Position numbers and translations under genes: made by a program | Notes under the pieces: generated by a model | Told to the model about the DNA's origin: nothing | What the model saw: the letters and a program-made list of their open reading frames with translations, nothing else | The model's database searches: none | Part shown: positions 8,045 through 14,748 of the stretch, piece after piece | Numbering within the stretch: position 1 is the first letter of the stretch | Layout: each line of letters starts with the position of its first letter | Source of the DNA: Natronohydrobacter sp. | GTDB lineage: Bacteria; Pseudomonadota; Alphaproteobacteria; Rhodobacterales; Rhodobacteraceae | Assembly (NCBI GenBank): GCA_007117255.1 | Contig: SKGU01000307.1 | Location: forward strand, 1-15,010 | Direction of reading: 5' to 3' | DNA: 15,010 bases

Positions 8045-8076
8045 GGTCCGGGGCCACATATGCACAGCCCCGGACC
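8045..8076 (+). promoter_or_regulatory. Intercistronic hairpin between binding protein and permease
   Basis: A perfect 10-bp stem, GGTCCGGGGC (8045-8054) paired with GCCCCGGACC (8067-8076), encloses a 12-base loop. It begins 17 bases after the binding-protein stop codon. No run of T follows, so complete termination is unlikely. Such elements between a binding-protein gene and its permease gene commonly protect the upstream mRNA from 3' decay or cause partial termination, giving an excess of receptor. The loop contains an ATG at 8060, which is therefore a poor start for the permease. Confidence 0.75.
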
Positions 8077-8101
8077 ATTACTTTCAGCGCGAGGGGGCCA
8101 C

Positions 8102-9160
8102 GTGACGACATACAGCTTCATCTTTGACGGATTGGGCCTGCGCAACTGGTGCGGAGAGCCGCAGCGCTCCGGACCGATGACCATGGCCGAATTGCTGGCG
8201 CGCGGCTCTGGAACAGCCGAGCCCGAAACTGGCTTTGACTGGTCTGCCATTTGGTCCCTGCCCTTTCCGTCGCTTGACGAATTGCACAAGGCCTGTGCTG
8301 CCATCCCCAGATCACGCGATCTGACAAAATCGCTTGAAACCGGGTTTCTGAACATCCGAGAAAGCCTGAAATATGTACTTGATCCATTGACACAGCCGCT
8401 CAGTTGGGCGCTGGAGACAGCACTGTTTGTCGCGGTCAACACGCCTTGGTGGCTGATGCTGATGGTCCTGCTGGTGGTCGTCTGGATCGCGGGACGATCA
8501 ATGGCACTGATTGCACTCGTTGCCGGGGTGATGGGGTTCTTGCTGTTTGTCGATCACTATATTTTCGCCATGCAGACGCTTGCGATCATATTCGTTTGCG
8601 CCTTTCTCTGCGTGATTATGGGTGTACCGGCGGGTATTGCAATGTCGCGTAGTGATCGCTTGCAGCGCCTGATGATCCCTGTGCTGGACATGCTGCAGAC
8701 GCTGCCCACCTTCGTCTATCTGATCCCGCTGATCTTCCTGTTTTCCGTCACCGAACCCAAACTCTACGGGATTGCGATCATCCTCTATGCCATCGTCCCG
8801 GTGATCCGGTTGACCGATCTGGGCATCCGGCTGGTGGACAAGGATGTGATCGAGGCAGCTGAAGCTTTTGGCATGACGCGCCACCAGAAACTGATCCGGG
8901 TACAGATCCCGCTTGCGCTCCCCAATATCATGGCAGGCGTCAACCAGACCATCATGATGAGCCTTGCGATGGTGGTGATTGCCTCGCTTGTCTCGGCCCC
9001 TGGTCTGGGCGTGCTGGTTCTGCGCGGCATCCGCAATCTGGAATTGGGTGTCGGGCTGATGGCCGGGCTGGGAATCGTTTTGCTGGCGGTCATCCTTGAC
9101 CGCGTTACGAAAGCGGCTCTGGCGCGGGTCAATGCCGCCGCCAGTGTCCCGCGTCATTGA
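8102..9160 (+). CDS. Glycine betaine/proline-type ABC transporter permease
   Basis: This is the membrane subunit of the importer (ProW/OpuAB type), 352 residues from the GTG at 8102. I prefer this start because GAGGGGG at 8091-8097 sits four bases upstream; the longer frame from ATG 8060 begins inside a hairpin loop. A soluble N-terminal extension of about 95 residues precedes several hydrophobic helices (for example 117-131, 133-151, 156-176, 202-216, 219-236, 283-298, 314-332). The EAA loop that contacts the ATPase is clear: EAAEAFGMTRHQKLIRVQIP (251-270), followed by ALPNIMAGVNQT, nearly identical in pattern to E. coli ProW. The next gene starts 12 bases after its stop. It is an inner-membrane protein that probably works as a homodimer. 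Confidence 0.93.
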   Translation: MTTYSFIFDGLGLRNWCGEPQRSGPMTMAELLARGSGTAEPETGFDWSAIWSLPFPSLDELHKACAAIPRSRDLTKSLETGFLNIRESLKYVLDPLTQPLSWALETALFVAVNTPWWLMLMVLLVVVWIAGRSMALIALVAGVMGFLLFVDHYIFAMQTLAIIFVCAFLCVIMGVPAGIAMSRSDRLQRLMIPVLDMLQTLPTFVYLIPLIFLFSVTEPKLYGIAIILYAIVPVIRLTDLGIRLVDKDVIEAAEAFGMTRHQKLIRVQIPLALPNIMAGVNQTIMMSLAMVVIASLVSAPGLGVLVLRGIRNLELGVGLMAGLGIVLLAVILDRVTKAALARVNAAASVPRH

Positions 9161-9172
9161 TCGGAAGCGCAG

Positions 9173-10246
9173 ATGAGCCAGAGTGCAAGCATCTCCATTC
9201 GCAACCTCTACAAGGTATTCGGCAGCCAGCCTCTGAAAGCACTCGAGCATGTCCGCGCGGGCATGAGCAAATCCGAGTTGATGAACAAGCACCGCCATGT
9301 CCTTGGCCTGCGCGATATCAATGTCGAGATGCAGGCGGGCGAGATCACCGTCATCATGGGACTGTCAGGATCCGGCAAATCGACCTTGATCCGCCATGTG
9401 AACCGCCTGATAGAACCGACAGCAGGCGAAATTCTTGTCAATGGCGAGAATATCCTGAAATTCGGCGAAACCCGTCTGCGGGAGCTGCGCCGCAAACAGA
9501 TGTCGATGGTGTTTCAGCATTTCGCGCTTTTGCCGCACAAGACCGTGCTGGACAATGCCGGCATGGCGCGCGCGGTGCGGGGCGAAGACCGCTCAGGCTA
9601 TGAACAGGACGCGCGCGACTGGCTGGCGCGTGTCGGGCTTGATGGCCAGGAAGCGCAGTATCCGCATCAATTGTCCGGCGGCATGCAGCAACGCGTGGGC
9701 ATTGCGCGGGCGCTGACCTCGAACGCGCCGATCATGCTGATGGATGAGGCGTTTTCGGCCCTTGATCCCTTGATCCGCACCGATATGCAGGACTTGCTTC
9801 TGGAACTGCAGCAGGAATTGCACAAGACCATCGTGTTCATCAGCCATGATCTGGACGAAGCGCTGAAACTTGCCGATCATCTGGTGATCCTGAAGGATGG
9901 CGTCGTCGTGCAGCAAGGCGAACCACAGGAAATTCTGCTTGCGCCCATCGACCCCTATATCGTGGATTTCATAAGCGACATAAATCGTGCGCGCGTGTTA
10001 CGCGTGCGCTCTGTGATGGATACGGCCGCAACACCGCCGCCCGCAATTGCAGGCAAGGTCGATGCCGATGCAACTCTTGAATCGGTCCTCGCGCTGTCCA
10101 AGGGCGACACCAGCCTGAGTTATGAAGTTCATCGCGCAGGTGCGCAGGTCGGCTACCTGAACATGCAAAAGCTCGTCCGCGCCCTGGTGCCAACGCAAGC
10201 CGCACAAGGTGGCATGCGCAATTCTGCACGCATGAAACCAGAGTAA
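9173..10246 (+). CDS. Glycine betaine/proline-type ABC transporter ATP-binding protein
   Basis: This 357-residue ATPase drives the importer (ProV/OpuAA family). An N-terminal element (NLYKVFG, then AGMSKSELMNK) is typical of the betaine branch. Key motifs are all present: Walker A GLSGSGKST (63-71), Q-loop Gln 115, signature LSGGMQQ (167-173), Walker B IMLMDE (187-192) and the H-loop His 225 in FISHD. After residue 270 comes NRARVLRVRSVM, the usual entry to the CBS regulatory pair. Only about 65-70 residues of weakly conserved CBS-like sequence follow before an Ala/Gly-rich tail, against two CBS domains in the 400-residue E. coli ProV. Osmotic or nucleotide control through CBS domains may thus be reduced. 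GGAAG near 9163 serves as ribosome binding site. It is the last gene of the operon. Confidence 0.94.
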   Translation: MSQSASISIRNLYKVFGSQPLKALEHVRAGMSKSELMNKHRHVLGLRDINVEMQAGEITVIMGLSGSGKSTLIRHVNRLIEPTAGEILVNGENILKFGETRLRELRRKQMSMVFQHFALLPHKTVLDNAGMARAVRGEDRSGYEQDARDWLARVGLDGQEAQYPHQLSGGMQQRVGIARALTSNAPIMLMDEAFSALDPLIRTDMQDLLLELQQELHKTIVFISHDLDEALKLADHLVILKDGVVVQQGEPQEILLAPIDPYIVDFISDINRARVLRVRSVMDTAATPPPAIAGKVDADATLESVLALSKGDTSLSYEVHRAGAQVGYLNMQKLVRALVPTQAAQGGMRNSARMKPE

Positions 10247-10348
10247 AAGTTGCTGACATAAGGGCCTCTATAGCCAGACAGCGATAGATGAGCCTGTCGA
10301 ATGGTCGGCAGGAAACAACTCAACAGATAGCCGTCGCGCGGAATAGCG

Positions 10349-10373
10349 GGGGCATGGGCATCATGGCCCCATG
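10349..10373 (+). terminator. Possible weak hairpin after the ATPase gene
   Basis: Two competing short stems can form: GGGGC (10349-10353) with GCCCC (10366-10370), or CATGGG (10353-10358) with CCCATG (10368-10373). It is the only stem of note in the 254 bases between the operon and the next gene. No T-run follows, and it lies about 100 bases past the stop, so a terminator role is only a guess. Confidence 0.25.
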
Positions 10374-10500
10374 TTCTCGACAACAGATCTTCAGAAATAC
10401 ATCAAAACCTCAAAGCTGAGGAAAGGTCGTCAGTCAGGTAGTGGATGGCTTCGACAAAAGAGGTATAGATCAACCTGAACGAATTGCCTGAGAGAGCACC

Positions 10501-11211
10501 ATGAACCTGCTTGACGCGACACATGGCTTGGACTGGCTTGATGCTCTGGCAGTCGCAGTGTTCCTAGCTGCATGGTTATGGCTAGGTTGGCGCATTGGCC
10601 ATCCATCTGCAGCGCGTCCCTCAGTAACCGTTTTGATGTCAAACTACCGCTTGCAGTGGATGGAGGTGATGGTCACGCGCCAGCCACGCATTTTCGATGC
10701 GCAGATCATGATGAGCCTCCGGCAGAGTACCTCTTTCTTCGCCTCAACATGCCTGTTGGCCATGGGCGGTCTATTGGCGCTGATCGGCAATGTGGACCTG
10801 TTGGACGGTATCGCCCAGCGGCTGACAAGTCTTGAAACCACCAGTGCCGTACTCCAGACGAAACTGTTTCTGGCACTGTTCATGTTAGGCAATGCCTTTC
10901 TCAAGTTTGTCTGGGCCAATCGCGTGTTCGGATACTGTTCAGTCGTGATGGGCGCAGTGCCGGATGACCCTGACAATCCACAATCCATGCCACTGGCCTT
11001 GAAGGCGGGAAAACTGAACGGACGGGCGGCCATGAATTTCAATGCTGGCTTGCGCTCTATGTATTTTGCGCTTTGCGCGTTGGCTTGGCTCGGTGGCGCT
11101 GTGGTCTTGTTGATTGGTGTGGCCGTGACAGCATGGGTCGTCTGGAGCCGAGAATTTTCTTCTGCCTCGCGCGAAATCATTCTCGATCGTAGCGGCGATA
11201 CCACGCGGTGA
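10501..11211 (+). CDS. DUF599-like membrane protein
   Basis: This 236-residue protein resembles the DUF599 family of uncharacterised membrane proteins. Family-like landmarks are YRLQWMEVMVTRQPRIFDAQ (49-68), RQSTSFFAST (74-83), KFVWANRVFGYCSVVMGA (135-152) and the closing RSMYFALCALAW plus TAWVVWSREFSSA. About four hydrophobic helices are visible, near 14-32, 78-96, 120-138 and 187-214, so it sits in the inner membrane. GAGAG at 10492-10496 is a modest ribosome binding site. It stands 254 bases after the transporter operon and is probably a separate unit. Function is unknown; nothing links it to the importer beyond adjacency. Confidence 0.85.
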   Translation: MNLLDATHGLDWLDALAVAVFLAAWLWLGWRIGHPSAARPSVTVLMSNYRLQWMEVMVTRQPRIFDAQIMMSLRQSTSFFASTCLLAMGGLLALIGNVDLLDGIAQRLTSLETTSAVLQTKLFLALFMLGNAFLKFVWANRVFGYCSVVMGAVPDDPDNPQSMPLALKAGKLNGRAAMNFNAGLRSMYFALCALAWLGGAVVLLIGVAVTAWVVWSREFSSASREIILDRSGDTTR

Positions 11212-11517
11212 CTGCATTGGACGACGGACAGATGATCGCCTGATCATAACCGTTGTTCGGGTTTTCAACCATGTATGGCAACCACCAGAAAATCTTGTCG
11301 TCATGACAGATCGCAAGACGCCTCACGCCCTGCCCCAGCCCGTGATCTGAACTTCAACTGTAGCTCGGATAGCCAGTGCATGTTGCTGATTGCAATGTCG
11401 TATTTGGCAAGTTTTCGCCGAAGGCTCAGAGCATCCTGAAACCATAAGGGCCAGCATCCGTTTCCTCTGCGCGGAGTCTTTAGGACGATCTCTGCAAGGA
11501 TCAAAGGAGGACTGACA
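11212..11517. other. Gap of about 306 bases; no confident gene, open coding-like minus frame
   Basis: No confidently assigned gene lies here. A 16-base inverted repeat, ATGATC-GCCT-GATCAT (11232-11247), lies 20 bases after the DUF599-like stop and might help end that transcript, but no T-run follows. A minus-strand frame closing at 11177 is open back to about 11342 and could start at a GTG at 11326. Its translation looks protein-like (for example DDKIFWWLPYMVENPNNGYD). The opposite plus-strand frame is open too, so neither is certain. The right end carries the strong ribosome binding site AGGAGG (11505-11510) of the next gene. Confidence 0.45.
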
Positions 11518-12090
11518 ATGAACACCTTGAGCAAATACATGGCGACAACCGCAATTTGCACTCTGATCGCTGGCTCTGCCGCCGCGCAGGGACTGACTGC
11601 AGGTGTCGGTGCAGACATTGACGCATCCGTAGACACGAGCACATCCGTCGACACGAGTGCTACTGTTGCAACCGAAAGTTCCACCGGTTTGGCGATTGAT
11701 GCAACCGGCGACACAAACACCGCTGCAAGCGAAGGCTCTACAGGCATGGCCACTGACACAACCGACGGCGCGACCATGGCAAGCACTGCCGCAAACGCTG
11801 AAACAGGTGCCGCGATCAATGCGGCGGCGCAAGCAATGGACCGTGGCGAAGCCGTACCTGTGATAAGCGCCGATGGTCGTTTGTTGGGTCAAGTCGAATC
11901 CGCATCACAAGATGAGCGCGGCGCAGCAGAACTGTTAATTCGCCTTGATCGCTCTTTAGATGTTCGCCCCAGCAGGGTGACATTCAGTGGTCTGATTGAC
12001 GTCGATGCCCAAGGCCATGTGATCCTGCCTCTGGCCGAGACCGAATTCATGGCGAGCATCCTCGCGCAGACCGGCGGTTCCGCTGGGTAA
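11518..12090 (+). CDS. Exported low-complexity protein with possible PRC-barrel-like C-terminus
   Basis: This 190-residue protein has a good signal peptide (1-23, ending SAAA before Gln 24) and is probably periplasmic or secreted. The first part of the mature chain, about 25-105, is a low-complexity stretch rich in Thr, Ala, Ser, Asp and Gly, likely disordered. It includes a doubled S-V-D-T-S unit encoded by an 18-bp tandem repeat. The last 80 residues look folded: AVPVISADGRLLGQVES (112-128), then LLIRLDRSLDVRPSRVTFSG and GHVILPLAETEF. The 'xxDGxxLGxVxx' opening with alternating hydrophobics resembles a PRC-barrel domain, common in alphaproteobacterial exported proteins; this is tentative. 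AGGAGG at 11505-11510 is spaced seven bases from the ATG. No lipobox Cys is present. Function unknown; perhaps envelope related. Confidence 0.82.
   Translation: MNTLSKYMATTAICTLIAGSAAAQGLTAGVGADIDASVDTSTSVDTSATVATESSTGLAIDATGDTNTAASEGSTGMATDTTDGATMASTAANAETGAAINAAAQAMDRGEAVPVISADGRLLGQVESASQDERGAAELLIRLDRSLDVRPSRVTFSGLIDVDAQGHVILPLAETEFMASILAQTGGSAG
11624..11659 (+). repeat. Two-copy 18-bp tandem repeat inside the exported protein gene
   Basis: The unit CATCCGTAGACACGAGCA (11624-11641) is followed at once by CATCCGTCGACACGAGTG (11642-11659), 15 of 18 bases identical. It encodes the doubled S-V-D-T-S motif of the low-complexity region. Being in frame, a change in copy number would alter protein length by six residues per unit. 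Confidence 0.7.
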
Positions 12091-12110
12091 CGCGGCGCTG
12101 CTGCATCTCA

Positions 12111-12137
12111 ACACCCGGTGCCAATGGCTCCGGGTGT
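12111..12137 (+). terminator. Hairpin terminator after the exported protein gene
   Basis: An 8-bp perfect stem, ACACCCGG (12111-12118) with CCGGGTGT (12130-12137), continues past one T-T mismatch into GCC/GGC around the triloop AAT. It starts 21 bases after the stop codon at 12090. The lack of a T-run makes strict Rho-independent termination uncertain. The region separates two convergent genes, which supports a terminator role. The remainder of the gap to 12308 holds only weak stems. Confidence 0.55.
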
Positions 12138-12308
12138 CGAAAGCCGTGTTTGGCGCGATCATAGTTGCCAATCGACCAAACTGTTTTGGCGGTGCAGACA
12201 CCTTTTGCAGTAAGGCTTCATGCTTGCGGTGTTAGCCTGACATGCCGATGGGATTACAATTGCAGATAGCTGGCGCTGTGGTTGTTGCCTGAGACCGCCG
12301 GTAAAGTG

Positions 12309-14597
12309 TCAGATACTTCCATCTGAAGACTGCGTGTCATCATTATCGACTTCAGCAGTGCCCGCATGGCCTGCCCCCCTGTGACCTTCTGCCCTCATCG
12401 CTGTCTTGATCACATCAAGGATATCGTTGCGGCGGTAAGGCTTTGCCAACACGGCTTTGAAGCCGCTCTGGATATAGGATCGGACCTGATCCTCCATCAC
12501 ATTCGCAGTTGCAGCAATCGCGAGCGGAGGCGCCACTCCGGCGATCTCGGCGAGTTCGCGTATGCGCTTGAGCGCAAGGTCGCCATCCATTTGTGGCATC
12601 CTGATATCAAAGATCAACATGTCGAACTGACCCTGCTGCCACGCGGCGACGGCCTCAGTTCCGTCTGCCGTGAATACAGCGTCGATTTTCAGGTCGCTCA
12701 GAAAATGTTTCAAGATCAAGGCATTTGTCTTGTTATCTTCTGCGACAAGCACACGAAGGCCCGCAAGCTCTGTCAACGGCTCCACTGGTTCGGCCTGGGC
12801 CTCGATCTCATGGGGACTGGTTCGCGCGATCGGCAATCGGATTTCGATTTTGGTGCCCAGGCCGACCGCACTGGTGATGTTGATTGTGCCATGCATCAGG
12901 TCAACAAGTTTGCGCACGATAGGCAACCCCAGACCTGAACCACCATAACGTCGTGCGACTTCCGGATCGGCTTGTTCGAATTCCTCGAAAACGCGGTCCA
13001 ACTGCTCAGGAAGCATACCAATGCCCGTATCCGATATGGTCAGAAGAAGCGTCGCGTCATCCGGGGCTTCGATGCTGAGTTCAACTTTGCCATGCTCTGT
13101 GAATTTCAGCGCATTTCCCAGAGTATTGTTCAGGATCTGTGTCAGGCGTGTTGGATCGCCTTTGCGCCAATCTTCGGTATGTGCACCAAGGTGAACCTCA
13201 AGAGATATGCCCTTGCGGTTCGCGAAGGCACCATGAAGCGCGAGCGCCTTGCGCGCAAGTTCTGCAGGCTGGAAAGGCTGTGGGTCCAGGCTGAGCTTGC
13301 CAGCTTCGATCCTCGCCAGATCTAGAATGCTGTTTATGACTGCGAGCATTGCCTCGCTTGACTCGTAGATCGTTTTCGTAAGCTCTGCTTGCTCTGCTGT
13401 CAGCGATGTGCGCGAGAGCAGCTCTGCGGTGCCGAGTATGCCGTTCATGGGGGTGCGGATCTCGTGGCTCATATTCGCCAGAAAACTGGACTTCGCACGA
13501 CTTGCCATTTCCGCCCGAACACGGGCCTCGTCCAGTTCGGTAACGTCGATCATCAAACCGACCCTACCGCCATCCGCCATCGGTTTTTCATAATACCGGA
13601 ACACGCGTCCTTCCGTCGTGCGCTGTTCGTGCACCCTGTCCGCCTTGCGAAACTGCGCCATGCGCTCTTGCAACCAGGCTTCTGGATCAGCCTGAGCATC
13701 TTCGAGGACTCCGGTTTCAACCATGACCTTTATCAACTGGGCAAATGTCATGCCCGGCCGCAATTGGTCGCTCAAACCGGGTAGATGTCGCGCATAGTGA
13801 GAATTCGACAGCACAAGCCGTTCGTCCTCATCGAATATCACAAAACCGTCTTGCAGCGCCTCAACGGCCGCATAAAGCTGCGCGCGCGCAGCGCGGGCTT
13901 CTTTCTCTGCGGCATCGGATGCATGTTTCGCCGCATTCAAGGCTTCCTGAGTGCGGCGCTGGTGCTCACGTTGAACTGCCAGAACCAGTGTCATGGCGAT
14001 CAGCAGGGCGATGACTGAATATGCGACAAACGCCGCACGATGTTGCAAAGCCCCCAGTTCCTCGCGGTCCCGGTCAGCGACCGTATTAAATACTTCCATG
14101 ACTTCAAGAATGAAACTGCGGGTCTCTGTCGCCAGCACGTCAAGCGCATCGGCCATTTCCGGCAAGGCTGCCCTCAACTCGGTATCCGGTCCGTCGACAA
14201 CAGCAAGATACATGTCCAGAAAATCGCTGACGGGCGAACCGCTGAACTCTGAAAAGGACTCTTCGCTAACAATACGCGATACCACGCCAAATCGGACAAC
14301 CTGTTCACGACTGTATAGGATATCAAAGCGCCTGCGCACGCGATCCAGCGCCGCCCCATTTTCAGAAAATTGGGCTGTCCATACCTCTGTCCTAAGCCGG
14401 TGCACGTCCACTTCAAGCTGCGACGAGGACCAATAGGCATTGTCCGCACCGGCTGAACGAAGTTTGCTGAACTTGCGATTCACCTCAAGAGCCAGCGGGA
14501 CAAGGATGATGAGAAGCAACACCACCCCGAAAATCGATATGGGCCACAGCCAGCGCGCCAGAAACGCGAAGCAGTGTCTGAGTTGCACCTCTCTCAT
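12309..14597 (-). CDS. Membrane-bound hybrid sensor histidine kinase
   Basis: This 762-residue protein is a hybrid two-component sensor. Transmembrane helices lie near 17-38 and 189-208, flanking a periplasmic sensor region of about 150 residues. A helical linker (210-240) leads to a PAS-like domain (about 241-356, AVEALQDGFVIFDEDERLVL). The kinase core has the H-box SFLANMSHEIRTPMNG with phospho-acceptor His 378, N-box Asn 495 (NALKFT), G1 DTGIGM (523-528) and G2 GGSGLGL (552-558). A receiver domain follows from about 614, with acidic residues Glu 620 and Asp 621, phospho-acceptor Asp 664 (IFDIRMPQMDG) and Lys 719. No HPt domain is present, so a separate phosphotransfer protein would be needed. 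The ATG at 14597 directly abuts GGAGG (14598-14602); a GTG at 14588 has better spacing and may be the true start. It is divergent from an exported protein, a likely partner. Confidence 0.94.
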   Translation of the reverse strand: MREVQLRHCFAFLARWLWPISIFGVVLLLIILVPLALEVNRKFSKLRSAGADNAYWSSSQLEVDVHRLRTEVWTAQFSENGAALDRVRRRFDILYSREQVVRFGVVSRIVSEESFSEFSGSPVSDFLDMYLAVVDGPDTELRAALPEMADALDVLATETRSFILEVMEVFNTVADRDREELGALQHRAAFVAYSVIALLIAMTLVLAVQREHQRRTQEALNAAKHASDAAEKEARAARAQLYAAVEALQDGFVIFDEDERLVLSNSHYARHLPGLSDQLRPGMTFAQLIKVMVETGVLEDAQADPEAWLQERMAQFRKADRVHEQRTTEGRVFRYYEKPMADGGRVGLMIDVTELDEARVRAEMASRAKSSFLANMSHEIRTPMNGILGTAELLSRTSLTAEQAELTKTIYESSEAMLAVINSILDLARIEAGKLSLDPQPFQPAELARKALALHGAFANRKGISLEVHLGAHTEDWRKGDPTRLTQILNNTLGNALKFTEHGKVELSIEAPDDATLLLTISDTGIGMLPEQLDRVFEEFEQADPEVARRYGGSGLGLPIVRKLVDLMHGTINITSAVGLGTKIEIRLPIARTSPHEIEAQAEPVEPLTELAGLRVLVAEDNKTNALILKHFLSDLKIDAVFTADGTEAVAAWQQGQFDMLIFDIRMPQMDGDLALKRIRELAEIAGVAPPLAIAATANVMEDQVRSYIQSGFKAVLAKPYRRNDILDVIKTAMRAEGHRGAGHAGTAEVDNDDTQSSDGSI

Positions 14598-14748
14598 CCT
14601 CCGACCCTGGCCGTGTTGCGTTCCCCTATTCTATACTAATTACTGTGATTCATTGATCTTAATTTGCGCTTTGAGAAATCGAAATACCACTATAAGTTGA
14701 AGATGACACTATTTATGCAGTTGAGTGCCAATACTGGAGAAACCGGGC
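14598..14748. promoter_or_regulatory. Divergent AT-rich promoter region between kinase and exported protein
   Basis: This 151-base gap separates two divergent genes and is markedly more AT-rich than its surroundings. A -10-like TATAAG occurs near 14692 for the plus strand, and a TATAGAAT-like run (minus strand, about 14630-14640) for the kinase. Neither has a convincing -35 partner at standard spacing. Both promoters are inferred to lie here from the gene layout. Confidence 0.4.

Noticed and set aside
6981..8111. 376-codon minus-strand frame opposite the binding-protein gene
   Set aside because: The plus-strand protein is an unmistakable binding protein with signal peptide; the antisense translation is His/Arg/Gly-rich and unlike any family.
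8498..9298. 266-codon minus-strand frame opposite the permease
   Set aside because: Its composition (many His, Asp, Gln, Arg) is the expected antisense of hydrophobic transmembrane codons.
11301..11892. Minus-strand Cys-rich and Val/Ala-rich frames opposite the exported protein
   Set aside because: The low-complexity composition mirrors the Thr/Ala/Ser repeats on the plus strand, where a signal peptide and a strong ribosome binding site identify the real gene.
12366..13784. Plus-strand frames opposite the hybrid kinase
   Set aside because: The kinase has complete conserved motifs on the minus strand; the plus frames show no family features.
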